64,000 bases of DNA from Rufibacter sp. LB8 (GCF_014876185.1 NZ_JADALJ010000001.1:2771501-2835500); one strand, 5' to 3'. Numbered from the stretch's first letter, positions 9,604-17,647 are shown. Notes: a model not told the origin generated them from the letters alone. Translations and numbers: made by a program.

Positions 9604-9840
9604 TTAGTGCGCAGCGGGAGCAGCCGCTTCTTCTTTTACAGGTGCAGCCGCACTGTCAGCATTGGCGGCAGCCGGAGCAGCTTCAGTGGTGGCTGGTGCT
9701 TCTGGAGTAGTGGTGGTTACTTCTTCCTGAAGTTCTGAACCTGATCCCAGGTCGTTGGGGTCTGTGTTGGCCGTGTAGGTAGAGCAGGCAGAACCGGTCA
9801 ATAGAAAGAAAGCGGCAAAGAAAGGGAATAGGTTTTTCAT
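9604..9840 (-). CDS. small Ala/Thr-rich lipoprotein
   Basis: A 78-residue protein. A lipoprotein signal ends at GSAC (Cys19), followed by STYTANTDPNDLGSGSE and then a low-complexity tail of Ala, Thr, Glu and Pro. The mature start closely resembles that of the next lipoprotein (STYTSSTDPDDMGSG), so the two are paralogs. Function is unknown; it is probably a surface or periplasmic tether. A good promoter lies 22 bp upstream of the start. Confidence 0.7.
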   Translation of the reverse strand: MKNLFPFFAAFFLLTGSACSTYTANTDPNDLGSGSELQEEVTTTTPEAPATTEAAPAAANADSAAAPVKEEAAAPAAH

Positions 9841-9861
9841 GGTTTAGGGTAAAAATTTGGG

Positions 9862-9893
9862 CAAAGGTAGGCAATTCAGGTCTTGCAATACAA
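9862..9893 (-). promoter_or_regulatory. promoter of the small lipoprotein gene
   Basis: On the minus strand TTG (9893-9891) is followed after 21 nt by TACCTTTG (9869-9862). This fits the Bacteroidota vegetative promoter TTG...TAnnTTTG and lies just ahead of the start at 9840. Confidence 0.55.
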
Positions 9894-9934
9894 CCACCGG
9901 TTTCCTGGCACAGCCTGGAAAAGCTAGGGGGTTT

Positions 9935-9974
9935 CTGTTTTGGGGCTCATTTCTGGAAATGAGCCCCAAAACAG
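9935..9974. repeat. dispersed palindrome copy 7 (perfect)
   Basis: A perfect 40-bp inverted repeat with CTGTTTTGGGGCTCATTTC arms around a 2-nt spacer. It lies beside the terminator of the next minus-strand gene. Confidence 0.9.
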
Positions 9975-10008
9975 AAATCCCGATGCTATTACCAGCACCG
10001 GGATTTCT
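9973..10008 (-). terminator. hairpin downstream of the 10059-10382 gene
   Basis: AGAAATCCCG and CGGGATTTCT form a 10 bp stem, about 50 bp beyond the minus-strand stop. It abuts the perfect palindrome copy. Confidence 0.5.
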
Positions 10009-10058
10009 TGAAGGGGAACGTGTTTTCAGAAAGCAGCTCTTCCTTTTCGCCAGAAAAA

Positions 10059-10382
10059 TTACTGGTCTTGCTGCCCGGTAGAGACTCTTACCGGGGCGCT
10101 GGTGCTGGCTTTTGGTTTGGTGTTGGCGCTGTCTTTGGCTGCCGGCATGACCACCGCACTGTCTGTGGGCACCTTAGTGTCCTTAGCGTCTGGGTTGTCA
10201 AAAGTGGCGTTGTTGTTAGCTTCGGCCACATCTGGGCTGTTGGTCGTTCCCGTCCCCGATTTAGTGTCTGAGAGCGCCCAGCCGCTGCCCATGTCATCTG
10301 GGTCTGTGGATGAGGTGTACGTGCTACAGGCGGATCCTGCCAGCAAGGCACCGGCCACCAAGAAAGGCATTACTTTTTTCAT
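10059..10382 (-). CDS. hypothetical lipoprotein, paralog of the 78-residue lipoprotein
   Basis: A 107-residue protein. The signal ends at GSAC (Cys19), then STYTSSTDPDDMGSGWALSD, followed by a disordered, Asn/Asp/Thr/Ser/Pro/Lys-rich tail. The mature N-terminus repeats that of the gene at 9604-9840, so the two are duplicates with unrelated low-complexity tails. No family is known to me. It heads a block of minus-strand lipoprotein and DUF4142 genes but has its own terminator. Confidence 0.7.
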   Translation of the reverse strand: MKKVMPFLVAGALLAGSACSTYTSSTDPDDMGSGWALSDTKSGTGTTNSPDVAEANNNATFDNPDAKDTKVPTDSAVVMPAAKDSANTKPKASTSAPVRVSTGQQDQ

Positions 10383-10504
10383 AGTCTTCTTTTGTACGAT
10401 ATCGGCAATATAAGAAATTGTGTATACGCGCGCTTGGCCTTGGGGTTAAGACTCAAGACTTGCAGTTGGCGGGGCTTATCTGGAAAGCGCCGCCGCGTCA
10501 CATA

Positions 10505-10538
10505 AAAAAGCCGGCCAACCTTAGCTGCCCGGCTTTTT
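10505..10538 (-). terminator. terminator of DUF4142 gene 1
   Basis: AAAAAGCCGG and CCGGCTTTTT form a 10 bp stem. On the minus strand a T run ends the right arm; it lies 20 bp beyond the stop at 10558. Confidence 0.75.
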
Positions 10539-10557
10539 GCAAGCGTGATGCACCTGT

Positions 10558-11217
10558 TTAGTCCACCATGTCTTCAATCTTAGTAGCTTGTTCTAAGTGG
10601 GAGCGCAACATGGGCAAAGATTTAGTGGCGAACGCTTTGATAGTAGCGTTCTCGGCGTTCTTGCTCTTCATCTCAAACATGGCGATGTCCGTTTTATGGG
10701 CAGTCTCCATGGCATCCATGTAGTCTTCGTCAAATTCCTTGCCCGACTTGGCGGCCAGACGGTCTACCACTTCTTTGTGAATGGGCATCATGGCGGTTGG
10801 TAATTGGGTGTTGACCTGGCCAGCTACGGTTTTCAGTTCCTGCGTGGCTTTGGTGTGGTGGTCTACCATCATCTGCCCAAATTTCTTCACTTCGGCATGG
10901 GCGCCTTTTTGGGCAGCCAGGCGACCAAGCTCAATCTCCATCATGTTGCTGCTGGCTGCCGTCATGAGAAATGTGGGGTCGTTCACGTCAGTCACGGTGG
11001 TAGCGGCGTCTTCCACGCGTCCGCCCGGGCCAGTGGCCGTGTTGGTGGTGGCATTGGTGTTGGCCGACCCGGAAATCACAGCCCCAGGGCTAGGTTCTGT
11101 GGTGGCGTCTGTGGTGGTTTCAGCGGTGGTAGTGGTGGCTGAGTCTGTGGTGGTGCTGGTACAGGCAGCGCCTAACAGGGTGGCGCTGGCTACAAACAAC
11201 ATTAGTACTTTTTTCAT
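10558..11217 (-). CDS. DUF4142 lipoprotein 1
   Basis: A 219-residue protein. The lipoprotein signal ends at GAAC (Cys19), a Thr/Ala-rich linker runs to about residue 75, and then a DUF4142 domain starts at FLMTAASSNMMEIELGRLAA. The domain holds the motif MMVDHHTKATQEL and a C-terminal MFEMKSKNAENATIKAFATK...LRSHLEQA block. DUF4142 proteins are predicted four-helix, ferritin-like proteins of the periplasm; their biochemical role is not established. It is one of five tandem paralogs here, each with the same domain but a different linker. Confidence 0.88.
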   Translation of the reverse strand: MKKVLMLFVASATLLGAACTSTTTDSATTTTAETTTDATTEPSPGAVISGSANTNATTNTATGPGGRVEDAATTVTDVNDPTFLMTAASSNMMEIELGRLAAQKGAHAEVKKFGQMMVDHHTKATQELKTVAGQVNTQLPTAMMPIHKEVVDRLAAKSGKEFDEDYMDAMETAHKTDIAMFEMKSKNAENATIKAFATKSLPMLRSHLEQATKIEDMVD

Positions 11218-11310
11218 ACGTTTTAGTTTTTGGTAACGACTTTGTTATACGAGGCTGTTGGCAAGGGGTTTGCGGCGCAAACAGTGGGTTATAGAACTTT
11301 TCAGCAACAA

Positions 11311-11341
11311 AAAAGCCCGGTGTTTTTCGCACCGGGCTTTT
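11311..11341 (-). terminator. terminator of DUF4142 gene 2
   Basis: AAAAGCCCGGTG and CACCGGGCTTTT make a perfect 12 bp stem, 20 bp beyond the minus-strand stop at 11362. Confidence 0.8.
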
Positions 11342-11361
11342 GTATTTAATTGCTTTTCAAC

Positions 11362-11982
11362 TTAGTCTACCTTGTCTTCAATGCGGGTGGCCGCCATGTA
11401 ATGGGACTGCAGCATGAGCAGCGTTTTGGCGGCAAACACCTTTACCACCGGCGATTCTGCACTCTTGCTCTTGGCCTCAAACAGGGCGATGTCCTGCTTA
11501 TGAACGGTTTCCATGAGGTCCATGTAACTCACGTCAAAGTCTTTGCCCGTTTTTCCTTTTAGCTTGTCAGCCAGGGCCTGGTGCTCGGGGAGCATGGTGC
11601 TGGGTAAGGCAATGTTCAACTGGGCGGCCATGGTTTTTTGTTCCTCGCTGGCTTTGGTGTGGTGCTCCACCATCATTTGGGCAAACCGTTTCACCTCCTG
11701 GTTGGAGGCCAGCTTGGCAGCCAAGGTGCCCAGTTCAATCTCCAACAGGTTGCTGCTGGCGCTGGCTGCTAGAAAAGCGGCATCGGTGAGGGTGTTACTG
11801 TTACTGGCTGTGGTTTCGCCCGTGACCGACATAGGACCTGCCTCCATGGCTGCCCCACCCACCGAGGCGGAAACGGTATAAGAGGCTTTATTGGCTTGAG
11901 AGACAACGGCCGTTTCTGTTTTGGTGCAGCCAAACCCGGCAAACAGCAGTCCGGCCGCCGTGCACAACATTCCTTTTTTCAT
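11362..11982 (-). CDS. DUF4142 lipoprotein 2
   Basis: A 206-residue paralog. The signal peptide ends near FGC (Cys19). A linker of about 50 residues precedes the DUF4142 domain (FLAASASSNLLEIELGTLAAK, MMVEHHTKASEEQK, LMETVHKQDIALFEAKSKSAES). The double histidine of the HHTK motif is kept. It has its own terminator and about 145 bp gaps on both sides, so it is probably transcribed separately from its neighbours. The function of DUF4142 is unknown. Confidence 0.87.
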   Translation of the reverse strand: MKKGMLCTAAGLLFAGFGCTKTETAVVSQANKASYTVSASVGGAAMEAGPMSVTGETTASNSNTLTDAAFLAASASSNLLEIELGTLAAKLASNQEVKRFAQMMVEHHTKASEEQKTMAAQLNIALPSTMLPEHQALADKLKGKTGKDFDVSYMDLMETVHKQDIALFEAKSKSAESPVVKVFAAKTLLMLQSHYMAATRIEDKVD

Positions 11983-12141
11983 GTATCTTCTCTTACAAAT
12001 GGTGACTATTTTTTATCTCCTGATGCAGCCGTTGGTATCCACGCTCTCCTGATTTTCACTTCATTCTGACTCTGGTGGTGTAGCAAAGCGAAGGCAGAGT
12101 TATGCAGCAGCCGCTGAATGGTTTACGCTGGGTGGCAACCG

Positions 12142-12807
12142 TTACTTGTCTACTTTGTCTTCCAGCTGGTCTGCTTCGCGCAGGTGAATGCGCAGGGCCG
12201 GGAGCGCCCGTATGGCGAAGGCTTTCACAGAAACGGTGGGCGCGCTGTTGCTCACAACCTCAAACTTGGCCACGTCTTGCTTGTGCACAGACACCATGGC
12301 CTGCATGTATTCTTCATCAAAATCAGCCCCAGACAATTTTGAAAGCTTGGTCATGACTTCCTGGTGGGCGGGCATCATGGTGGTAGGCAAATTCACGTTC
12401 ATACCAGACGCCACAGACATAAGTTCCAGGCTGGTTTTGGTGTGGTGGTCTACCAGCATCTGCGCGAATTTCTTCACCTCCGCGTGGGTGGCTTTCTGCA
12501 GGGCCAGGCGGCTGGCTTCTATTTCCATGATATTGCTGCTGGCGGCTTCCATCAGAAAACTCTCCTCAGTCATGGGCCGGTTGTCAAAGGTCATGGTTCC
12601 CGCCATGGCGCTGGTGGCCCCGGTGTTCATAACGGGTTCTTTCCCTACGGTTACGGCACCGGTGGCACCTCCGGCCCCAGAACCGTTGGTCCGCATGGCG
12701 GCTTCATAGGCGTCTGTGGTAGGAATATTGTTGGACGTAGAGGTGTTCACCCGGCTACAGGCCCCTGTCATCAAAGCTACTAGTACTATGGCTCCTATCT
12801 TTTTCAT
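12142..12807 (-). CDS. DUF4142 lipoprotein 3
   Basis: A 221-residue paralog. The signal ends at TGAC (Cys17), followed by a Gly/Ala/Thr linker (RTNGSGAGGATGAVTVG). The domain starts at FLMEAASSNIMEIEASRLALQK and holds MLVDHHTKTSLEL and MVSVHKQDVAKFEVVSN. It is the closest in layout to paralogs 1 and 2. The next gene upstream starts 57 bp away, so 3 and 4 could share a transcript. Confidence 0.87.
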   Translation of the reverse strand: MKKIGAIVLVALMTGACSRVNTSTSNNIPTTDAYEAAMRTNGSGAGGATGAVTVGKEPVMNTGATSAMAGTMTFDNRPMTEESFLMEAASSNIMEIEASRLALQKATHAEVKKFAQMLVDHHTKTSLELMSVASGMNVNLPTTMMPAHQEVMTKLSKLSGADFDEEYMQAMVSVHKQDVAKFEVVSNSAPTVSVKAFAIRALPALRIHLREADQLEDKVDK

Positions 12808-12863
12808 GGCGTTCTTGGTTATGTTCCTTCTTGGTGAATGTAACTGCAGGCAGGTGAAGTTGA

Positions 12864-13409
12864 TTAAGGGAGTATGTTTTTCAATTGCGTGGCTAAGCGC
12901 AGGTGTCCTTGTAAAATGGGTGTGTTCTTAAGCGCGTAGGCCCGCAGGGCGAAGTTGGTACTGTTGCTCCCGGCCTGCTGGTAAATAGCAATGTCTTGTT
13001 GGTAGAGCATCTCCATTTCCTGCACAAAGGCTTTCTCAAACCCGGCACCGGTCATTTTGACCACCTTGTCATAACGGGTCTGGTGGCCCTGCGTAAGATT
13101 GGTACTATACGTGAGCCGCATCTGCTGGGCCACACCTTTTAGCTCATTGCTGAATTTGGTATGCTGCTGCACCATAAGCTTGGCGAACTCCCGCACCTCC
13201 AGGTTAGCCGACCGCTGCTGGGCCAGTTCACTGAGTTTTATCTCCAGTTGGTTGCTGCTAGCTGCGCTGGCCAGAAAGTTTTTATCTGCCTGGCTGTTGG
13301 CGGTAGTGCCGGTGCCGCCACCGCCGGTGGAGGTGCCCAAATCTGCGGTGGTGCAGGCGGTTATCCCCAGCAAAAGGGCAAGCACCCAAATAGCCAGGGC
13401 GTGTTTCAT
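12864..13409 (-). CDS. DUF4142 lipoprotein 4
   Basis: A 181-residue paralog. The ATG at 13409 is chosen because it opens the signal MKHALAIWVLALLLGITAC; an earlier in-frame ATG at 13454 would overlap the upstream gene. The linker is short and Gly/Thr rich. In the domain (FLASAASSNQLEIKLSELAQQ) the usual HHTK is replaced by QQHTKFSNEL, so only one of the two histidines remains. The segment near AIYQQAGSNSTNFALRAYALK corresponds to the C-terminal block of the paralogs. It lies 28 bp from paralog 5 and is probably cotranscribed with it. Confidence 0.85.
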   Translation of the reverse strand: MKHALAIWVLALLLGITACTTADLGTSTGGGGTGTTANSQADKNFLASAASSNQLEIKLSELAQQRSANLEVREFAKLMVQQHTKFSNELKGVAQQMRLTYSTNLTQGHQTRYDKVVKMTGAGFEKAFVQEMEMLYQQDIAIYQQAGSNSTNFALRAYALKNTPILQGHLRLATQLKNILP

Positions 13410-13437
13410 GAATATGCGTTTTCTCTCCATGCTGTGG

Positions 13438-14007
13438 TTATGCTTCCAAGGCATCCTCTATTTGCTCCGCTTGCTCTAGGTGGGCGCGCAGCATGGGCAA
13501 GGTTTTGGCGGCGAAGTTTTTCAGTTCCAGGTCGGTGCCCTCGTTGGCCATCTGCTCAAATCTGTCAATGGTTTCCTTGTGGCTTTTGACCATAGACTGC
13601 ATGTAGGCTTTGTCAAAGGCCGCGCCGCTTTGGCTCATGAGTTCATTGTAAATTTCCTGGTGGTCTTCGCCCAGGCTGGTGGGCGTGATCAGGTTCTTGA
13701 GGTCAGCAATCTGCTTGAGCTGTTTGTTGCCTTGGGTGTGGTGGTCCAGCATGAGTTGGCCGTACTGCTTCACGCGGGCGTCCTGGGCTTTGCTGCTGGC
13801 CAAGCGGCCCAGTTCGGCCTCCAGCATGCCGGCACTGGCGGCTTCGGCCACAAACCAGCCGGCTTTTTCATCTTTGCCGGTGCTTTCCAGCAGTTTTTCA
13901 TTGTGCTTGCCGGCGGCGTCTACTGAGGTGGAGTCTGAGGAGTCGCCGCAGCTAGCCATGCCCCAGGCCAGGGCTACAACGCAGAAGATGGTCAGGTATG
14001 TTTTCAT
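13438..14007 (-). CDS. DUF4142 lipoprotein 5
   Basis: A 189-residue paralog at the upstream end of the array. The signal ends at MASC (Cys20), the linker is short and charged, and the domain holds FVAEAASAGMLEAELGRLASSKAQDARVK, MLDHHTQGNKQL and a terminal MLRAHLEQAEQIEDALEA. HHTQ replaces HHTK. It is likely the first gene of a short transcript with paralog 4. Confidence 0.86.
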   Translation of the reverse strand: MKTYLTIFCVVALAWGMASCGDSSDSTSVDAAGKHNEKLLESTGKDEKAGWFVAEAASAGMLEAELGRLASSKAQDARVKQYGQLMLDHHTQGNKQLKQIADLKNLITPTSLGEDHQEIYNELMSQSGAAFDKAYMQSMVKSHKETIDRFEQMANEGTDLELKNFAAKTLPMLRAHLEQAEQIEDALEA

Positions 14008-14259
14008 AGTCAGGTAGGTTCAAGTGATGGTCAGGCCGAGCGTTGCCCGGCCCCTTTTTTACGCGGCAGGTGCCTTAGGGTTAATAAACAGTTCTTCGGC
14101 TGCATTAAAAAACCACTATATGTATTCCAGAGCGGTTAAACGTTGCCCCAAAAGCGTAGCCACGGCCCCTTGGCGGCGAACTCTGTGACCGCATTGCGCA
14201 AAACACCTTGAGCGGAAGAAGCCGGCAAATCACCTTCGGTAAAAATCTGATAGGTCTAT

Positions 14260-14303
14260 AAAACAGAAGCGGGTGCCTTGTACAAGGCACCCGCTTCTGT
14301 TTT
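14260..14303 (-). terminator. perfect 21-bp-stem terminator
   Basis: A 21-nt arm starting at 14260 pairs perfectly with 14283-14303 around a TA loop; both ends are A/T runs, so it can work in both directions. It serves the minus-strand gene ending at 14342. Its right arm overlaps the first bases of dispersed palindrome copy 8. Confidence 0.75.
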
Positions 14304-14335
14304 CGGGCTCATTTCTGGAAACGAGGCCAAAAACG
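14297..14335. repeat. dispersed palindrome copy 8
   Basis: Forward asymmetric form, partly merged with the preceding terminator. The minus-strand RNA folds with G-U pairs where the plus strand has C-A mismatches. Confidence 0.85.
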
Positions 14336-14341
14336 TAGTTT

Positions 14342-14809
14342 CTAGAGACTCACGCCTTTCTGTTTTCCGGCGGTGCGCAGGGCATCGCGCACGGCTTCTT
14401 CGTGTTCCTCGGGCAGTGACTCCAAATCCACCTCGCCACCTTGCCCCGACACCAGACGGTACATCAATTTGTTCTGCTGCACGCGCAACAGACTTATGGA
14501 ACTCCAGGGCAACACCAGCGCGTCTTGGTTGGCTTCCAGTTTCAGTTCCAGCTGCTCCTCTGTGACCTGCACGTACTGTTTGCCCACCGGCCGACTTTTC
14601 TTCCAGGCAATGAAAAAGTACGCCAGCGCAATGGCCACCTGAATCAACGGCAACGCAAAGGAAGTAAAATCCCGCGCGCCGGCATCGTATTCCCGCATAA
14701 GACCAAGTCCGCCCAGCAGCAGGAACACTACCGCCATGAACAGGTACAGCCATGACAACGAGGTGGCGTTGGTTTTAGCGGGCGTTAAATTAAGGAAGAA
14801 CGAGGCCAT
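14342..14809 (-). CDS. hypothetical two-helix membrane protein with PH-like C-terminus
   Basis: A 155-residue protein. The ATG at 14809 is preferred: an in-frame extension to 14935 would overlap the neighbouring gene. Two hydrophobic segments lie near residues 18-35 (LSWLYLFMAVVFLLLGGL) and 48-65 (FALPLIQVAIALAYFFIAW). A soluble part follows (VTEEQLELKLEANQDALVLPWSSI) that resembles bacterial PH-like membrane proteins; the assignment is tentative. Six bp separate it from the small gene upstream, so the two form an operon. Confidence 0.65.
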   Translation of the reverse strand: MASFFLNLTPAKTNATSLSWLYLFMAVVFLLLGGLGLMREYDAGARDFTSFALPLIQVAIALAYFFIAWKKSRPVGKQYVQVTEEQLELKLEANQDALVLPWSSISLLRVQQNKLMYRLVSGQGGEVDLESLPEEHEEAVRDALRTAGKQKGVSL

Positions 14810-14814
14810 GAGTT

Positions 14815-15000
14815 TTAGTTTAGGGGTTTCTTGTCTCGTCTGCGCAGCGTGATCACAATCTTGATGATCACAAACGCCATAAACCCGATGAACGCAAACA
14901 GTGTCACCAGAATATTTGGGTCTTCCAGGCGCCACATCAAGATTAGAAACGAGATGGTGAGCATGGCATTCAACAGCATATCAGCGGCACGGGTAGACAT
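14815..15000 (-). CDS. small two-helix membrane protein
   Basis: A 61-residue protein starting at ATG 15000; the frame extends to TTG 15009. Two hydrophobic stretches (LLNAMLTISFLILMW, ILVTLFAFIGFMAFVIIKIVI) are followed by a basic end, TLRRRDKKPLN. No family is recognised. It is the first gene of a two-gene unit with 14342-14809. Confidence 0.6.
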   Translation of the reverse strand: MSTRAADMLLNAMLTISFLILMWRLEDPNILVTLFAFIGFMAFVIIKIVITLRRRDKKPLN

Positions 15001-15058
15001 AAGCGGCAAAACGGTGATAGGTAAAGATACGAAACAGAAGCCAAACGCACCAGCCTTC

Positions 15059-15096
15059 CGTTTTCGGGCTCATTTCCAGGAATGAGCCCGAAAACG
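15059..15096. repeat. dispersed palindrome copy 9
   Basis: Symmetric form. It is followed directly by the AATTGTTGATTGGTAATTG module that accompanies several other copies. Confidence 0.88.
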
Positions 15097-15196
15097 GAAA
15101 ATTGTTGATTGGTAATTGTTGATTGATTTCTTAAATGTGGCAGTTGTTATGGGCAGATATTTTTTAAGCCAATTATTCCTTTTGGTGCGAAAATTA

Positions 15197-15365
15197 CACA
15201 CATTCCGTCCTCCTTTGAAGGGGGGTAGGGGGATGATAAGCCCCATTGACGCACGTACAGTTTTGGCTATGAAAAGAAGAATTATGCAGTCATAAATTTT
15301 TACTCAAAAGCTATCATCGGAAAAGCCATCATCCCCCTACCCCCTTCAAAGGGGGACGGAATGCG
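15197..15365. repeat. inverted-repeat element type D, copy 1 (about 169 bp)
   Basis: The left end ATTCCGTCCTCCTTTGAAGG continues to GGGGGATGATAAG and is answered by CATCATCCCCCTACCCCCTT plus CAAAGGGGGACGGAATGCG at the right. The arms are about 38 bp; the interior of about 87 bp is AT rich and has no ORF. The same architecture recurs at 53402-53561 with a different interior. Confidence 0.75.
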
Positions 15366-15390
15366 TGAACAATGCTTAAGTACCGGTATC

Positions 15391-15428
15391 CGTTTTCAGG
15401 CTCATTTCTGAAAACGGAGCCTAAAACG
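15391..15428. repeat. dispersed palindrome copy 10
   Basis: Nearly symmetric; it ends 16 bp before the stop codon of the hexosaminidase gene. Confidence 0.8.
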
Positions 15429-15443
15429 GAAAACGGAAATTCC

Positions 15444-17081
15444 TTATTTCTCTTTGTCAATGGTCCACTGCTCGTAGTTTTTGAAGTAGGCGCTGTTCCA
15501 GAAATTGTACCTTGGGATGGCGTTGCTCTTCAGGCGTTTTTTGAAATCTTCGTAATTCTTCTGCTTGGGGTCGGTCCACAAAACTTCGCTTAAAGCGGTC
15601 ATGCGCGGGAATACCATGTACTCCACTTTAGACGGATAGCCAATGTATTCGGTCCAGACGTTGCCTTGCGCGCCCATGATGTATTGGCCCAGATTCTGCT
15701 TTTCCAGTTCTTCGGGCACCGGGTTGAACGCGTACACAGCATCTACGGGGTTGTAGCCATGAATGGCCAGGCTGTCTTTGGGGTCTTTGGATTGGTAGGC
15801 GTCAAAGTACAGCGGCTTGCCGGGGCTCATGATCACGTGATGCTTCAACTTCGCGGCGGCAATGCCTTCTTTGGCGCCGCCCCAGTTCATGATGATGGCC
15901 GTGGTGTCTAGTTTGCCTTCCAGAATTTCATGCCAGCCAATAATGCGTTTATTCTTCTTGGCCAGATAACCCGCCACCTGTTTCACGAAGTAGGTTTGCA
16001 GTTCCTTTTCGTCTTTGAGGTTGTTGGCTTTCATGAATGCCTGCGTTTTGGGGTCTTCCTTCCACCACTTTTTGCTGGTTTCATCGCCGCCGATGTGAAT
16101 GTATTGTGACGGAAACAGATCTGCCACTTCGCCAAAAACCGTCTCCAGAAACTTGAACGTAGCGGGGTTGGGTGCCAGCACATTGTTCTGCCGGTTGTAC
16201 ATGCCCCAGGTGTTGGCCACTTGCCACGTGGTGTCTGGGCGCGTGCTGAATTCTGGGTAAGCGGCAATCACGGCGCGGCTGTGGCCCGGAATGTCAATCT
16301 CCGGAATCACGTTGATGCCCCGCACCTGCGCATATTTCACAATGTCACGCACTTGGTCTTTGGTGTAGAAACCGCCGTACCGGATGGAGTCATACCGCGC
16401 GGGCGTGTCTTTGAAATGGCCAATCAAGGTGGAATTGCGGTAAGAGCTTATCTGGTTCAGTTTGGGGTACGAGTCAATCTGCAAGCGCCAGCCCTGGTCA
16501 TCTGTGAGGTGCCAGTGGAACGTGTTGAACTTATGGAACGCCAGGTAGTCAATGTATTTCTTGATGAACTCCACCGGAAAGATGTGGCGGCTCACGTCTA
16601 AGTGCATACCCCGGTACGCGAAGCGTGGGTAATCGGTCACCTTTACCGCCGACACTGTCACGGTTTTTGATTTCTGCAAGGGCAGTAACTGCAACAAAGT
16701 CTGAATGCCGTGCACCACGCCTGGCACGTCCTGCGCTGCAATAGAGATTTGTCGGTCAGCGGTCTCCAGGACATACATTTCTGGTTTATTCACCGCCTTT
16801 GACGCTGCTAATGTAATATACGTCCCCACCTTGGGTATGTGAGGGACAATCTTGGGCGCGAAGCCCAACTGCTTCTGTACTTGTTCCTGCAAATAGACTG
16901 CCTGGTCTTTGAAGGGCGCATCAGCTACAATCACCGTCTGCGGCGTAATAGTCACCGCTTTGTTTTTGGTAGTTGTAAACGAAACCGGCTTGGGAATGAT
17001 GTTATTGATGGCCTGCGCCTGAGTGCTAAACGCTAGGAACGTGAAGAAAACCGAGAGAACGAAGCAGGAAAGTTTTTTCAT
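15444..17081 (-). CDS. beta-N-acetylhexosaminidase, GH20
   Basis: A 545-residue secreted glycosidase that removes terminal GlcNAc/GalNAc from chitin oligomers, glycans or peptidoglycan fragments. A signal peptide (MKKLSCFVLSVFFTFLAFST) precedes a GH20b-like N-domain (residues about 28-145). The GH20 barrel follows, with HLDVSRHIFPVEFIKKYIDYLA, HWHLTDDQGWRLQ and the catalytic Asp-Glu pair in HIGGDE (Asp333, Glu334). Length is typical of one-domain Bacteroidota GH20 enzymes. The protein is likely periplasmic or exported. It has its own TAAATTTG promoter box and stands alone. Confidence 0.95.
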   Translation of the reverse strand: MKKLSCFVLSVFFTFLAFSTQAQAINNIIPKPVSFTTTKNKAVTITPQTVIVADAPFKDQAVYLQEQVQKQLGFAPKIVPHIPKVGTYITLAASKAVNKPEMYVLETADRQISIAAQDVPGVVHGIQTLLQLLPLQKSKTVTVSAVKVTDYPRFAYRGMHLDVSRHIFPVEFIKKYIDYLAFHKFNTFHWHLTDDQGWRLQIDSYPKLNQISSYRNSTLIGHFKDTPARYDSIRYGGFYTKDQVRDIVKYAQVRGINVIPEIDIPGHSRAVIAAYPEFSTRPDTTWQVANTWGMYNRQNNVLAPNPATFKFLETVFGEVADLFPSQYIHIGGDETSKKWWKEDPKTQAFMKANNLKDEKELQTYFVKQVAGYLAKKNKRIIGWHEILEGKLDTTAIIMNWGGAKEGIAAAKLKHHVIMSPGKPLYFDAYQSKDPKDSLAIHGYNPVDAVYAFNPVPEELEKQNLGQYIMGAQGNVWTEYIGYPSKVEYMVFPRMTALSEVLWTDPKQKNYEDFKKRLKSNAIPRYNFWNSAYFKNYEQWTIDKEK

Positions 17082-17127
17082 GTGTTTGATGTGTACCCGT
17101 TGAAGCCTCTAAGAACGCTATTCTTAC

Positions 17128-17135
17128 CAAATTTA
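17128..17135 (-). promoter_or_regulatory. putative -7 box of the hexosaminidase gene
   Basis: On the minus strand the box reads TAAATTTG, fitting TAnnTTTG. It lies 47 bp upstream of the start at 17081. Confidence 0.4.
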
Positions 17136-17190
17136 CCTAAGCTGAATTGGTAACCTACTCGCTGTAAAGCTATTGCCAAGTGGCTTTTCC

Positions 17191-17228
17191 CGTTTTAGGG
17201 CTCATTTCTGGAAATGGAGGCAAAAACG
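17191..17228. repeat. dispersed palindrome copy 11
   Basis: Forward asymmetric form, 40 bp before the large inverted-repeat element. Confidence 0.85.
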
Positions 17229-17267
17229 GGAAATGACACTTCAATCAACTGTTGACTGCCATTACTA

Positions 17268-17604
17268 AACGCGGATTCTCCCCTTGAGGATTTCCCGAAC
17301 GAGAGTTAGAGGCAGCGAGCGAAGCTCTGCAGAAGTGTGTTTACAAAGGAGAATACGCATTTATGATCTGTACGGACAGGTCGCGACCTGTCCCACGCAT
17401 TCCTGATCCACGCATTTCTTTTGTGGGTGTTCGCTTTTTTCTTCGTGGCAAATAGATTGGTTAGGCCACCGTTCAGGACAGGTCGCGACCTGTCCCTACA
17501 ATCAGCAATGCGTAAATCAGCTAATGTAAACACCCCTCTGCAGAGCTTCGCTCGCTGCCTCTAACTCTCGTTCGGGCATTCCTCAAGGGGAGAATCCGCG
17601 TTTA
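17268..17604. repeat. MITE-like element with 78-bp terminal inverted repeats
   Basis: The left end (17268-17345, with CGGATTCTCCCCTTGAGG and GAGAGTTAGAGGCAGCGAGC) is the reverse complement of 17527-17604 with only about five differences. The 181-bp interior has no convincing ORF but carries two copies of the perfect palindrome GGACAGGTCGCGACCTGTCC at 17374-17393 and 17476-17495. A shorter relative with the same outer ends lies at 58050-58276. No target duplication is obvious. It looks like a non-autonomous mobile element. Confidence 0.75.
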
Positions 17605-17647
17605 GTAAAAGTTTAATCCAGCCCATTCACTTCAAGCCGCACCAAAA

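Larger units (their letters stand above)
14008..14341. other. non-coding gap of 334 bp
   Basis: No gene is seen. The gap holds the upstream region of DUF4142 gene 5, the terminator at 14260-14303 and dispersed palindrome copy 8. Confidence 0.6.
15010..15443. other. repeat-filled gap of 434 bp
   Basis: No gene is seen. The gap holds two dispersed palindromes, a TTGTTGATTGGTAATTGTTG repeat at 15103-15127 and an inverted-repeat element at 15197-15365. Confidence 0.7.

Noticed and set aside
15372-15593. Short frames containing SFLEM(E/S)PKT-like peptides in many gaps
   Set aside because: They are translations of the palindrome and have no start signal or family support.
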